Shown here one piece after another: positions 1-35,097 of a DNA stretch of 64,000 nt. The notes under the pieces were generated by a model. That model was not told the DNA's origin and did not search any database. It saw only the letters and a program-made list of their open reading frames with translations. The stretch comes from Dermanyssus gallinae (taxonomy: Eukaryota > Arthropoda > Arachnida > Mesostigmata > Dermanyssidae): positions 366,001-430,000 of the forward strand of contig QVRM01003985.1 in assembly GCA_003439945.1 (NCBI GenBank), written 5' to 3'. The number at the start of each line of letters is the position of its first letter. Position 1 is the first letter of the stretch. A program made the translations under genes and the position numbers.

Positions 1-389
1 ACTACTGCACCATTAGCGCAATTTGCGCACACCCCTCTCTCGTATGATGAATATTCTCGGACAAAAATACTCTCCGCGTTGACCGTGTTTTGTCGTTGTT
101 GTTGTGGCTTGCTTCTATTTGTATACACTAGCTTCAGTAGTACCTATCAGGCAGCAGTGACACATCAGGATCGTACTATGGGTGAACAGATGCCAACATA
201 TCAGTGATGGTGCGCTATTTGGGTGACCTAACCGCTGACAAAACGGCGTACGTTGAAATCGCATTGCAAATAGGATTCGCTGACGAAAACAACAACTAAT
301 CGACTAAATTAGCTTAGTTTTTTATTTGTCTCTACGTTATATATATATATATAATTTGTTTGTACATACATACCATTTGCGTGGGCAAC

Positions 390-421
<32 letters not shown>

Positions 422-1603
422 TAATCATCTCATGCATACGCGAAAAGTCATTATCAGCTGGAAAATGCCAATTGAAAAATGCCGAATGGTATTTAATTAT
501 CCCAGACTTCTGCAGAGTGCTGCAGAGTAAGCTACGAAAGGGAATAGTCGTTGTTACTGCTCACTTCCAAAAATGTCTTACAACGTTTGCTTACCTTGAA
601 ACTTTGCTAGAACCTTCATAAATAGGTCCATTCCGCCGAGTGACAGAAACACCGAACAGGTTTTCGGCGACTCATCGGTCAAGTTCCATAGGGCAGACAG
701 GGTGAATTTCATCATTATATCAACTGCGCCCTCGGATATCTGCAACACAAGTAGGGCATATTTGCTTTAGATATAGTTTTATTAGATAACTTTTTATGTT
801 AGCTCTTTGGAGTGTACAGTTTTCTCCGCGTTAACGTGTAGTTACGGGAATATATATTTGCTTATATATATATATATATATATATAATTCACCACCTACA
901 TTGAGAGAGATGTTTGTATAGTAATACACAGAGTAAGATTGTTTGTCAACCCAGATGTGGCAAGACGGAAGGCTGCCACATGCATCGACGAATCGTCGCA
1001 TCAATTTAGACATGCGTAGGTTTAGCTTAGGGTGTTACAAGCTGCAGAACAAGCGTTCATCACGGGTCGATCACCAACCAGTTCGTAGCAAACACGAACG
1101 CGACAGCGTAGTCTAGGGTCGTCATCGGTGCCTCACCAGACGTTGGTCTGGTGAGGAAATGCGTCAATAAATATGTACGTCATCGGGGTCAACACGACTA
1201 TGGAAATAACACACAGTCTCACACATACATAGCATTGCCAGCCGTCTGCCGCGGGAACTCCCTCCTGTGAGCGGAAACATCCGCCGGATGTATGCCTGTA
1301 TGTCTGTGTATGAGCAAGAGGCTAGGATAGTGAGAGCGAAATGCGTGAGAGCAACAGACGGTGACAGAGGACAACCTACACTCGGGCAATGCTGTCTACG
1401 CATTCTGTCGTGGTTCTATCGTCCTCCTTTTCCTGTGTCGAGATGCCTTGATTGCATAGAACAGCCTCAAAGCATGAGGCTTCGTTCGCCCTCTAACCTA
1501 ACCGTAAACGTCATCACTTGTTTCCCACGATCTCCGGAAGGGATCAAGTCGTCTCGTCCACTCAACGAATGCGCCGTTGCCAGGATCTACCGTACTCGAA
1601 AGC

Positions 1604-1642
<39 letters not shown>

Positions 1643-1733
1643 GAATTCACTGTCTCACTGCTTCTTCTTCTTCTTCTTACGACTCTAAAACCGCAATGGA
1701 ATTCTAAAGCTGGAGACGCTAACTAGGACCCAC
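1..1733 (-). other. Intron 6 of the ZYG11-like gene (partial)
   Basis: Begins at the donor at 1733-1732 and runs off the window. It contains (TA)n tracts at about 339-352, 391-416, 866-886 and 1606-1638, and otherwise unique AT-rich sequence. Short open frames here show no recognisable domain. Confidence 0.7.
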
Positions 1734-24736
<23,003 letters not shown>

Positions 24737-25062
24737 CGTGAAGCCGAGAGTTTTTGTACTGCACGAGCTGAAGAAGTAGTTGCAGCAACAGCAACAGCGA
24801 CGACGACGACCGTCAGAAGTCGCGGCGGCGAAGTGCGAGGTGCTGCTATCGGCCGCGTATCGTATCGACGGTGGCAGCGGCGGCGGAGGCCGCAGGGAAG
24901 TTACCGAGCAAACTCGGTGGCGTTGATGAGGTTGCCACCGGGACTGAAAGCAACTATCGAGGCTTCGCTTAAGTGGGGCCCCCCGCAGCCCAGCACGCTG
25001 GCCGTCTTACCAATCACCGGACCACCTCTGGATACTCAGATGATGCATCTGTAAACAACAAT
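24737..25062 (-). promoter_or_regulatory. Putative 5' UTR/promoter of the ZYG11-like gene
   Basis: About 325 bp of GC-rich sequence upstream of the ATG, with clusters of CGTCG and GGCGGC repeats and many CpGs, in strong contrast to the AT-rich surroundings. A CCAAT motif on the plus strand (ATTGG on the transcript strand) lies near 25010. No TATA box is seen. The call rests on position, base composition and this one motif. The transcription start is not identifiable from sequence alone. Confidence 0.35.
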
Positions 25063-25092
25063 GAGTCAATCAAACAGTTGTCTGTCAGTCAA

Positions 25093-25182
25093 TCATTCAA
25101 TCAGTTTCTCCATCGGCCAGTAATCAGTAAAAATCAATGATTCAATCAGTTTCTCCATCGGTCAGTAATCAGTAACAATCAA
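25093..25182. repeat. 45-bp tandem duplication
   Basis: Two 45-bp units (25093-25137 and 25138-25182) built on cattcaatcagtttctccat. They differ at a few positions. They lie just upstream of the ZYG11-like promoter region. Confidence 0.85.
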
Positions 25183-27433
25183 TGATTCAACTATTCCTAC
25201 AGCCGGGTGACACTCGAACACTTGTGTTGCAAAATCACTGCACACACGAAATAACGTCGTAAAACAAGACAAGGTCAAAATAAACGTCTGAGAAGTTGTG
25301 TGTGTGTGCCGTATTCTTTAACCCTTACACTGCATTATTCATCCGCGCGTCCGCAAAAGTTAACAACACACAGTCTAGAAACACAAATATTTCCTCTTAG
25401 GAAAAACTGCCGATGAAGTGCTAACACTTTTTGAAGCATACACTCGCGCGTTGTTTCGCCACTCGAATAACGCCAATTATCATTCACAGCACATTCACTG
25501 ATCAGTTTTCGTATCGCCATTGAATATGGGAGACCGAAAATGACAAAAACAACATAGATTCTAACCATTTAATCGTATGTTTGTTCTGCGGTATTATTCA
25601 TCGTTGTTTTTGACCGAAAGAGACATATATGTATATATATATATATATATAACTTTTTACTTGTTTCACGAATCACTGGTTCTTTACCACCGCGTATATA
25701 GCATATAGCATATAACGGTTTAGCAAACATTCGTTTGAGCAGCTATAACGTCTGACGTACGACATGTGATTTAAAATTGGCCTAAGTACAACAGCAAATC
25801 CATGCGATGTAGACATAGACATATCTCGCAAAGCAGTAAAAGGCTAAGTCGGCATTTGCGATAGCTGAGTAAAGCGTGATACCGGAAACTTGCTGGCTGC
25901 CTTGCGCCAAAGGCTAATTCCGATTATTATTATTTTTTTTAAATGACTAACGAATTAAAAACGTAATCTGACGTCTTACAATGTCTAAAACGGCACAAAT
26001 CATAACAAAGTACGGCGGTCACATCATTTTTGTGTGTATTGCAGTATATATCCACAACAGACGTTTTGGCGTGCATTTGCACGCAGGAGAAAGTTACGCT
26101 GCGTAGTCCTAATTATTAACTGCGCTGTCACAATATTTGTCCGGTTGGTAGGCCGCCGGGGCAGTTGTAAACCGGGGCAAAACGTAATCCATGCAACCTT
26201 GACTAGTGTTAAGTCGAACTGGGACCAGTAGCACTTATTGAGCGGCGCACCTATCTGAAGCCGTTGTATGCGCTCGTGCGTAGTTTAGCTACTATGCTAA
26301 GACTATTGCCACAGGGAAGGAGAGCACTAGTTGGCCCCGGCACTGCCTACTTGGCAAGGCCTACTGCCCCTGGCTCAAGCAATGAGTCTCTAGTATCTCG
26401 TGTTTATTACGAGAATACTCGCGTGTGCGTTGTGTTTGGTGTTATCCAGATTGTCTAATACGATGTGAAACAACTATGTGTTTATCATAGCGCACTGGCA
26501 GGCACTGGCCTACTCGAGCTTGAATAAGCCTTAACAACAACAACAAAATCAACGGCAGCAACTGAGAGAGCAACAATCCAGTCTAATCTAGGAAAAATCT
26601 AAGGAAAATCCCGCGGACACGAAGATATTGATGATGATGAAGATGAAAAAGCACAAAATGTCGAGAAGAGGATGACGAAAAAGAAGAAGCGCCTTCGCTC
26701 ACCGTAGGGTGCCAACTCTTGCAACCAAGAGGATAAGAGGGCACTAGACATGCCAGTCTACGAAACTCGTTCGTAGGCGCTTAACTGCCACGTGCCACTT
26801 GTATACGCTACTGCAGACGTAGTAGCGTGAGTCTTGCTAACTGTAGTGGTGCCTGCCTGTCGCAGTGGCAGACGATAGTAGCAGAAAAAAGCGTTTAGTT
26901 GAACCACTTTTCGACAACTTCGTGGGGATAAAAAGCTCTGACCAATTAGATCACAAGCAGCGAGCAAGCTTTTTGCAACTACGCTCACATTCACATAACG
27001 AAAGCTAACGCCACCAGGCTCGACAACCCTAACATCTAACATCTAAAAGGCCAACACCGCAGCAGCAGCGGCAACGGCAATTAAAGTACGAGGGAAACAC
27101 CAGCATTCCGTCATCAATCAGTATGTTATCGAGCCAAACAGTGTGTGTGTGTGTGTTGAGATTTGTGTGCTGTGGTGCCATCTGGTCATGTCTCACAACA
27201 GCGAGGCATAGAAGATAAGCTCTGTATATACCGATATACGTAAACACCTTGATTCACAACAACTCAACCACCACATCACTCACCCCGTCCGTCATGTCCT
27301 GGCCCGCCGCCGCCGCACCCCCCCCCCCCCTACTGCAAAGCGTTTCCCTCATCTTCAAGCGTATCTTACTGAAACGTCATCGTCATCATCACCACCACCC
27401 CCACCATCATCATCTATAGCGTGCCTATGGCGT

Positions 27434-27468
<35 letters not shown>

Positions 27469-27833
27469 GCGCACGGAGCCCGCCGCCAAGCCGTCTCTTG
27501 CGCCAACTATAAACTCGACAGTGAGAGTTGGAACGGTGGATAAGAGAGAGAGAGAGAGATAGAGAGAGAGACGGGGAGAAGGGAGGGAGATGGCAGGAAA
27601 AACAGGTATATGACCGCCGCGTAGCAACGTCGCTGATCTCAACGGGCTTTGATATGAGACGGCTTTTTAGAAAAAGATTGGGCGACGTCACACTGCTGAG
27701 CACTGTATAGCACGGTCATAGCAGCTACAGCTGCAGCACCAGCAACAGCAGCAGAACTGCAATGTACAAGTGGTGGACTGCGTTTTTACACAGAGTAGCC
27801 ATGTAGGAGACATGCGCCATACGTCAACCATAA

Positions 27834-27860
27834 GCCAAATGGCATCGTCAGCCATTTGGC
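27834..27860. repeat. Inverted repeat (hairpin)
   Basis: Perfect 10-bp arms gccaaatggc / gccatttggc with a 7-nt loop atcgtca. Confidence 0.75.
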
Positions 27861-28259
27861 TGCATCAGCATCACCGTTGGTGATGCTGTTGTTACTGTTG
27901 CTAGTTCCGATTAGCTGCTCGTTCGCTCTGGTAGGCCGAATCGAGATCAGCCGCCAACGTCAGCTATATTGGGACCCGACTCGCCGAGACTCGTTGTCAG
28001 CAGGCGATGGCCACAGCGGCGACGGGCGAGAGTTGAGTCGAGCGAAATCTCCTGGCCGTCTTGCCTCAACTATGACCTTAGGCGCCCTGTCACGCGCTCA
28101 CGCGTTCGTCCGGCCGCCTCCAAGGTAATCAAACACCAACGTGCAGCGGGCTGCATACACGAACTTGTTTTGTTTGTTGATTAAAATAATTAAACATCAT
28201 TATTTAAAAAAAAAGAGCAACCTGTCTTCCCGGCCTTTTGACGTATACAGGCCAGCTCA

Positions 28260-28290
28260 AGCAAGCTGTTCTTTGGCGGAACAGCTTGCT
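28260..28290. repeat. Inverted repeat (hairpin)
   Basis: Perfect 12-bp arms agcaagctgttc / gaacagcttgct with a 7-nt loop tttggcg. Confidence 0.75.
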
Positions 28291-28639
28291 ATTGTTGCCG
28301 CTTTTGGCCATTGTTGGTATAGATTTGTTCTTGTTGTTGTCGCCGTCGTCGCTATTGCAGCTTTTATTGAAGACGCCGACGATGATGACAAGTAGAAGTT
28401 TAACAGGGTCGCTTCTTCGCTCTACTTTCCTATCTCTTTCTTCCATCCAATAAAGAAGAAACAAATTATTATATTCCGCTTTTATCACAGTTCGCGCTAT
28501 TGTGATTGACGACTCGGCTTGTGACTGTTGTTGTTGTTATTGTTGTTGTCGAATGTTGGCAACCTTTTCCTGAAACGGCATCCTAGTCGAATCTGCGTAC
28601 GAGAAGGTGACAGTTGTACACTAACACAAGCGGGCTATT

Positions 28640-28730
28640 GGACGCAGCAGCAGCAACAACAACAGCAACGACGTCGTCGACGACAAGAACAACGACAACA
28701 CAAGCAGCAGCGACAATAGCAACAACATGG
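28640..28730. repeat. CAG/CAA/CGA-rich trinucleotide tract
   Basis: Imperfect CAGCAGCAACAACAACAG-type repeat running into GACGTCGTCGAC and further CAA units. Confidence 0.9.
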
Positions 28731-29229
28731 GGCACAGCGCCCAAAATAGTAAGATGGTCTGGCCATGGCCACCTGGAACGGCCAGGCGGGCCGCTGTTGT
28801 TGCAATTTCCCGCCAACGGGAAGAACTGGACGACGGGAAGAACACGGAGAAGCAGACATCACACTAATGAGTCTGCATATATATAAAAATGATCCCCAAT
28901 TTGAACCCCACTGCAACAACAACAACATCTTATACAAATGTTACTGAACAGATTCTACGTCAACGCCTACTATTATTACTATAATTGCCCTACTACCAAA
29001 ATATCCGTTGTCGCACAGGCGATTATGACGAACGCGATGAGCAGCACAGCAAGCAAAGTGCTGGTGGCAGGTGCCTTCACTTGATACGGTGCAGACGAAA
29101 GAAAACATCTTCTGCTTCCGGGACGCAAAGGAGTGAGGATGAGTGCGAGGGAACTTGCCAACTGGGCATCAAGTGCAACAGGATGAAGGATTGCCTGCAA
29201 AGGGAGTTAGCCCACGGACACTTCTGATA

Positions 29230-29870
29230 TCCGTATTCGAGTCGATGATCCTCTTTGGCTCGCCGGTTTGAAAGTCCCCTGCAACGTACACGGACGCTAC
29301 CGAACACAAAGCTCAGCGGATCGAGGCCCTATGTATCATTTGAAAACATTGCACTATGAGTACGGCGGCCTCACTCGTGCTTGCGAAGACAGTGCCCTGG
29401 ATCCTAAAGGATAACCCAGCCAAGGAGTTCGTAAAAAATGCAAGGTAGAACCTAGATGACACGCGATCGGCGGCAGAAGGAGTAGGATAGTATCTCTGAT
29501 GAACACTCAGAAGCGCCCATGAGGAACCTTATTCTAAACAATCACCGATGTATGGATCGTCCAGGGGCTGGTCTCATATACCACCTGACCTACACTTTCG
29601 TGGGTCACGGCGATATCTATACGGCGTGTTTAAACCGTATGGAGAAGGTCGATTCAATGCAGCGCCTGTACTGCACGAGATAGACTTTCCGAAACACACC
29701 GCTTCTAGATGCGCTGCATGGACCGAGACCACAGGAGAAATGCCGCCCAGACGCTGAAAGAACTGATCACTGATTACGTCGGTCAAAAACGCGGGACGAG
29801 CCTGCAAAGCCCATTCAACGCACCATGAAGGCAAATGAAAATGCAGGACGTAATTGCCATGCATACATAC
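29230..29870 (+). pseudogene. LINE relic: reverse-transcriptase end and C-terminal zinc region
   Basis: Read in shifting plus-strand frames with stops, this contains MILFGSPV, AQRIEALCII and VLAKTVPW, which resemble the end of the reverse-transcriptase/thumb region of R1- or I-type LINEs. Then come GHGDIYTACLNRMEKVDS (about 29602-29656) and HTASRCAAWTE (about 29697-29730), which resemble the Cys/His tail that follows RNase H in such elements. The region between these blocks seems shortened. No intact open frame remains. Family placement is by motif recall only. Confidence 0.55.
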
Positions 29871-30464
29871 ATAGGGCTCTAGTGGGTAGTAGATCCGCAC
29901 TCTAGACCGACGGCTCGACTCTTACTAGGCAAGCGCCAATACTTGCCTGCGATACTTGCCGTTCGGTGGCTGAATCCCACATTGACTGAGCGTAAGCATG
30001 TTAAGGGGCCAATCAACCCCTGTTATGCTTGACGACAAACGCGCAATAGCTACTGTGGGTAGGCTAGGGATGCACAATTGTGACAGCTTTGGAAACGAAG
30101 GACCACGATGCCCTGGACCGCATGATGATGGTGCGTGTAGCCGCCCAAATAATGACACAAACACCCGTTAACAGTCGCCGCATCCACAGCGTCAAGTTCA
30201 CTTGTTATTCCGATGCATCTCTGGTCGCTACTGTGTATATGCGAAATCTGTTTATATACGCATGTATCTGGTACCTAACTAGCTCGCTGTGGTGAGGAGG
30301 TGCAATAAATGATCGACCGACAATCAATTCGTATTGATGAAGACCATCATCGGTTAGGTCTTACAATAACAGACAGTATTCTGAGAAACAGCGCTAAAAA
30401 CAGCGGTGATGAACATCAGTGTAGAGTGCTGATGATTTAAATGAGACGGGTTATTGTCTAATCC

Positions 30465-30522
<58 letters not shown>

Positions 30523-31032
30523 GCAGCTTCGTTATTTCCGTGTCCGGACCAGAGTTGGCTGGTCATCAAAGTGGCCGTGCCATCTTCCGGGTGCGTCAAG
30601 AGAAAGGAGCTGTAATAAATGACATCGATAATCCCGATGACAACAACGACGACGACAACAGCAACAATAATGATAATCAGGATAGCGGCGTGACCATATG
30701 TATCTTATGAATGAGAGTGAATATTCATGTAACGGTTGGAGGTTGTGCTACAACAATCCGTCTGGAAAAACTCTGCTCTCTCAGTAGCATTCATTCGAGC
30801 AGGCTTCTCTCATGCACGTTGCCTGTATCTGTAAGTTGTAGTCTCTCAATATCATCACGATTTTTGCCGGGTCTTCATTTTTCTTTTTCATCCATTTAAG
30901 TTCTTTCTTTGGATTTTTTGACCTCATCGTCATCGGCACCGTCAACCACGTTATCCATCGACGTCGAATACTGTATCTGTTCACTTGCTATCGATATTCG
31001 CTTATAACGTAGAACTTAGTGCTTGTACTTGC

Positions 31033-31035
<3 letters not shown>

Positions 31036-31067
<32 letters not shown>

Positions 31068-31129
31068 GCACAGATTATACATATATATATATATACCGCA
31101 CAGATTACATATATATATATACCGCACAG

Positions 31130-31160
<31 letters not shown>
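31036..31160. repeat. Compound repeat: (TA)n with three accgcacagatta units
   Basis: The 13-bp unit accgcacagatta occurs at about 31066, 31096 and 31121, each separated by 12-20 bp of TA and flanked by longer TA tracts. It is a young complex satellite. Confidence 0.9.
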
Positions 31161-31163
<3 letters not shown>

Positions 31164-31604
31164 CACTTCTTCTGCTGCTGCTGCTGTTGCCACAATGTGA
31201 TAGACGATGAATTAAATCTTCTCAAGAAAGTATATGGATTGAATGAGCGCTTAGTGTTTCCCCTTAGTGTTTCAGTATGTACGCTCGGTCGAGTGCGTGG
31301 GAATGAATGTGTTTCGTTCGCCAACGGCACAAAACCAACTCGGAGAAAGGAAGAAAGAAACATCGCTTTTCGGTGTAAAGGCCACCGAGCTCTCACGGCC
31401 GCAGAGGGTCCTAGTGTTGGCCTTTAGAGCGTTTGTAAACGTTGGCGCATTCATAAAACTCCACACTTTTAAGCACCAATGTTTACTTATTTTTATTCAC
31501 GTTACAATACAGTTCGCAAGGATTACAATTCTGTGTGCGTATACATAACATTTATTATGACCCATGTTGTCGTACAAAATGTGTTTTTCACACATTTGGG
31601 TAAG

Positions 31605-31608
<4 letters not shown>

Positions 31609-31678
<70 letters not shown>
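31609..31678. repeat. (TA)n microsatellite
   Basis: About 70 bp of pure TA. Confidence 0.98.
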
Positions 31679-31680
<2 letters not shown>

Positions 31681-31916
31681 TTTAACTACTCTGTCTGTCT
31701 CTGCAGCCAGCTGTGTTATCTAGAGTCTATACGCAATGTCGCCAAATACGACAAAAACAATGACGACGACAATAATGTTGCGATTTGCAGCAGTTGCGTG
31801 TTTGCGCTTTCAATTAGTCAGCTACCAGCTACTGTGCTGGGCTCGCCGGCTGCAGCGAACTACATCTACACAGTATAGATGCCAAATCAGATCGGCATGG
31901 TTCTCTCTCTATCTCG

Positions 31917-31974
<58 letters not shown>

Positions 31975-32169
31975 CTACTCCCTCTCGCTTTCTTTATCGC
32001 TCTTTTTATATTTATCTCTTCCTCTTTCACTTTCTCCGGTTACCTCTCTCTCGCGCGCCCGTGTCTTCTCTTAATATCTGTGTTTGGCGACTGTGCTCTA
32101 GCTAACGCTCGCAGTTCTCAGCTCTCCTCTCGCGCTCTCTCTCTGGTTGATTGAGTGATTGAGCTGCAG

Positions 32170-32660
32170 GGCTGTGTTCAATAGTTTTAATTGCACGATT
32201 GTGCGTAACCGCGCACCGTGAGGTGGAAGTGAAGGAGACGAAGGAAGCGGAGGGGGCGGACAAGGCGGAGGAGACGCCCGCCGAGACACGAGAGACTGCG
32301 AGAGATTTACCGCGCGCGTAACGATGCTGACGCGTTGTCGTTTCCGGCCTGTGCGGTGGCCATCGGCGAGCGAAGAACAACTGAGCGGCCACTCAACTCA
32401 ACCTCAGCGAGCCAGCCAGCCAGCCAGCGACCGGACACACGGAGCAGTAGGGAGTCCCTCCCTCAGAGTCGAACGCCGGCCGAGCGAAACCGCCTACGGC
32501 TGGAACCAATCACCCACCGAACCATTAACCATCTGAAATATGTTGCGGCAGTTGCTGCTGCTGCTGCTGGTTCTTCTGCTTGTTATTGTTCTTTTTCTTC
32601 TTCTGCTGCTGCTGTTGCTGCTGCAGTTCAAACAGAGTCACATCTCTTCCCGGGGAAATG
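32170..32660. promoter_or_regulatory. GC/CpG-rich promoter-like stretch
   Basis: About 490 bp much richer in G, C and CpG than the flanks, with a CCAAT motif (aaccaatcac, about 32505), CAGC-type repeats (ccagccagccag near 32415) and a (CTG)n-like end. It is preceded by CT-rich sequence (about 31975-32150). This composition is typical of a promoter or first exon of an arthropod gene, but no homologous protein and no strand preference can be shown. Confidence 0.2.
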
Positions 32661-32914
32661 ATTGGCGCTAAACACAGCGACAGACGACATATTGTGAGGG
32701 TTTTGTGCGAATATGTCGCTGTCTACGTTGTAAGTAGCGAGAGTTGATGTTCGCTTCGGCAGGATGCGTTATTAACGGCGGCGGCGGCGACGTCCTCATC
32801 GTCGTCGAGATTATTGTTACAGCGGACACTGCAGCAGCGATACAAAAGTGCCGACTGACTCGCCAACCACTCTTACTACTTCTACTCCTCACTATATGAG
32901 TGGGCGTTTTTGGT

Positions 32915-33105
32915 CTACCAAACTGCAACAACAGCAGCATTGACAATAGCGACAACAATAAGGATAACAACAATAACAATAATTGCAACAAGAATATGTA
33001 TGTTGAATGACAACAACAAAGCGCCAGCAACAATAACAATAACAGTAATAACAACAACAACAATAACAATAATAACAACAACAACAACAACAACAAACAA
33101 GCCAT
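32915..33105. repeat. CAA/ATA-rich trinucleotide tract
   Basis: Imperfect AACAACAATAACAATA units over about 190 bp. Confidence 0.9.
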
Positions 33106-33284
33106 CTCGAAGCCTCTATGAGACGTCACTTCGTAGAAGCTCGTCACTGTAGAAGAAAGACTGTTGTTCTGCTTACGTCTTGAACTGTTGCTGGTGTTGA
33201 CGCGATCGGCGCTTCGATCGGTACGACGTAGCGCAGACACATATTTCCCCAACAACACTTCTTTGGCCTATCGTTTCCGTCGAC

Positions 33285-33475
33285 AAGACTGTTATTGTTG
33301 CTGCTGTTGCTGATGCTATTGTTATTGTTGCTGTTGTTGTTGTTGCTGCGGCTGTTGCGGTTGTAGCTGATATCCCGGTTGCTATTGTTCTGTTTTTGTT
33401 TTGCGTTCCTACCGCCGGTGTTGCTGCTGTAATGGCTGCTTTTTGTTGTTGGTACTGTTGTTGTTGTTGCTATTA
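33285..33475. repeat. TTG/CTG-rich trinucleotide tract
   Basis: ttattgttgctgctgttgct-type repeats. The opposite polarity to the tract at 32915-33105 makes the pair an imperfect long inverted simple repeat about 180 bp apart. Confidence 0.85.
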
Positions 33476-33479
33476 CCGG

Positions 33480-35056
33480 CTCTCGTCGGTAATACAAGAA
33501 AATATGAGCGACGTAGAAAACGAGAGAAAAAATAAAGGACCAAAGAAAGAAAACTGAGAGGGAGAGAAAGACGAAACCTCTCCCAAATAACAACCGCGCC
33601 ATACCCCTGCGGTGAAAACAAGCTAATAAATCGCCGAAGCGGCATTGCAGACCATCAGAGACATTACGTATCACCACTCTACGCAGCAGCAGCACCAACA
33701 ACAGCAGTAGCAGCAACAGCAGCCGCAGCCAGAAACGAAGCGAGAGGAGGCAAGCGCCATCGAGTGGGCGAACCGGGCGTCACACGGCCAGATCGCGTCA
33801 ACTCAGCGCCGGCCGCGTTTGATGCCCTCGTTGTCAACTCGACGCTCGTGGACATTTCTCTTGCTAGATACATACACATATGTATATAGGGATAAAGTAT
33901 ACAACAAAACATAAAGAACGACGAATAGAAGACAATAACAACGTACCCAAAGAACGAGCGAAGACAAAATACATCGTGGGGGGAGAGGAATGAGGGAAAG
34001 GGAGAGGGAGAGGAGAGAGAATTAGGCAAACCGTCAACACCGCGCGGCACAGTGAAACGACACCAAACAGGAACTCAGGAAACGACGAGACGGTTTCGAG
34101 ACAGCAGACGGTGCAGACATAAGTGAGTTGGTCTGCCCGGAACCGGCATACCCGTTTCGAGCGTGCGCGCTCATTGAAAAACAGAACAACCACCGCCACC
34201 ATAACCACCACAGCCACAACAGCAACGGCAAAGGCAACCAACCCATCCCGATTTTGGTAGGAAGAAGACTCGCATTTTACACCCACCACGTTCGGGTGTT
34301 ATTGAATGGCAATAGTCATACATCAAGAAAGCACCACCAGACCCACTATTGATTCGTCATAATTCACTACTAGATTCAAGCATCGTCTCCGGTACGATTT
34401 ATTGGATAATATATATATAAATATATATATTTTTTTTAAATTAAAAAAAATATATTATATATATATATATAATATTTTTTTTTCACGTCATATCAAACGT
34501 GCGACGAGCGTGATTGAAAATCTAGACTTGTACATATATAGGCACGGTATTGGGGTTTGAATCGAAACAAAAATACACAAACACATACGTCATAAACGAA
34601 AGAAACTCTAAACAAGAGAGAATCCAAGATGAACAGAAAAAAAAGACGACGACGTCATAATGAATAGGACTACTACTACTACACACCGATCACGGACAGT
34701 AATTGAAACCTGTGAAATTCCTCAAGATGCGCGGCGCACATCTTGCATTCAGTAGGCTACTGTGAGGCTAGTCAGTAAACCTTCGGCCGTCACCGGGATG
34801 AGGAGGCGGCGGACAGGAGATGAGGCGGCAAAGTGTCACAAACAACAGGAACGATCGTTTTCCCGGAAAAAAAAACGTCGTCGTCCCAGCGATGACGTGA
34901 CGCTCGACGCTCAACGCTTTCGTTAGAGATAGACGGCTTCCACCCCGCCGCGTCACACCACCACTGTGACCGGCGTCCGTTTATTCGCACTTAACGTTGT
35001 CTCGCCAACGTACGAACACTGCTCCTGCGGCCGCTACTGCTACTTCAATGACGTCT

Positions 35057-35097
<41 letters not shown>

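Larger units (their letters stand above)
25063..28500. other. Intergenic stretch without a recognised gene
   Basis: AT-rich unique sequence with (TA)n at about 25626-25652 and 27436-27466, a C-run near 27317, a GA-rich tract at about 27544-27575, and two short hairpins (27834-27860, 28260-28290). The open frame from the ATG at 27883 to a donor-like AAG|GTAATC at 28124 begins with a leucine-rich, signal-peptide-like stretch. Without a partner exon I do not call it a gene. Confidence 0.5.
29900..32000. other. Stretch without a recognised gene
   Basis: Unique AT-rich sequence broken by (TA)n tracts at about 30466-30517, 31036-31160, 31609-31678 and 31917-31971. Poly-Tyr/Ile open frames come from the TA repeats. 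No domain is seen in the remaining short frames. Confidence 0.5.

Noticed and set aside
32335..32661. 108-codon plus-strand frame in the GC-rich stretch
   Set aside because: GC-rich frames stay open by chance. Its second half is poly-Ala from CTG repeats and no domain is recognised.
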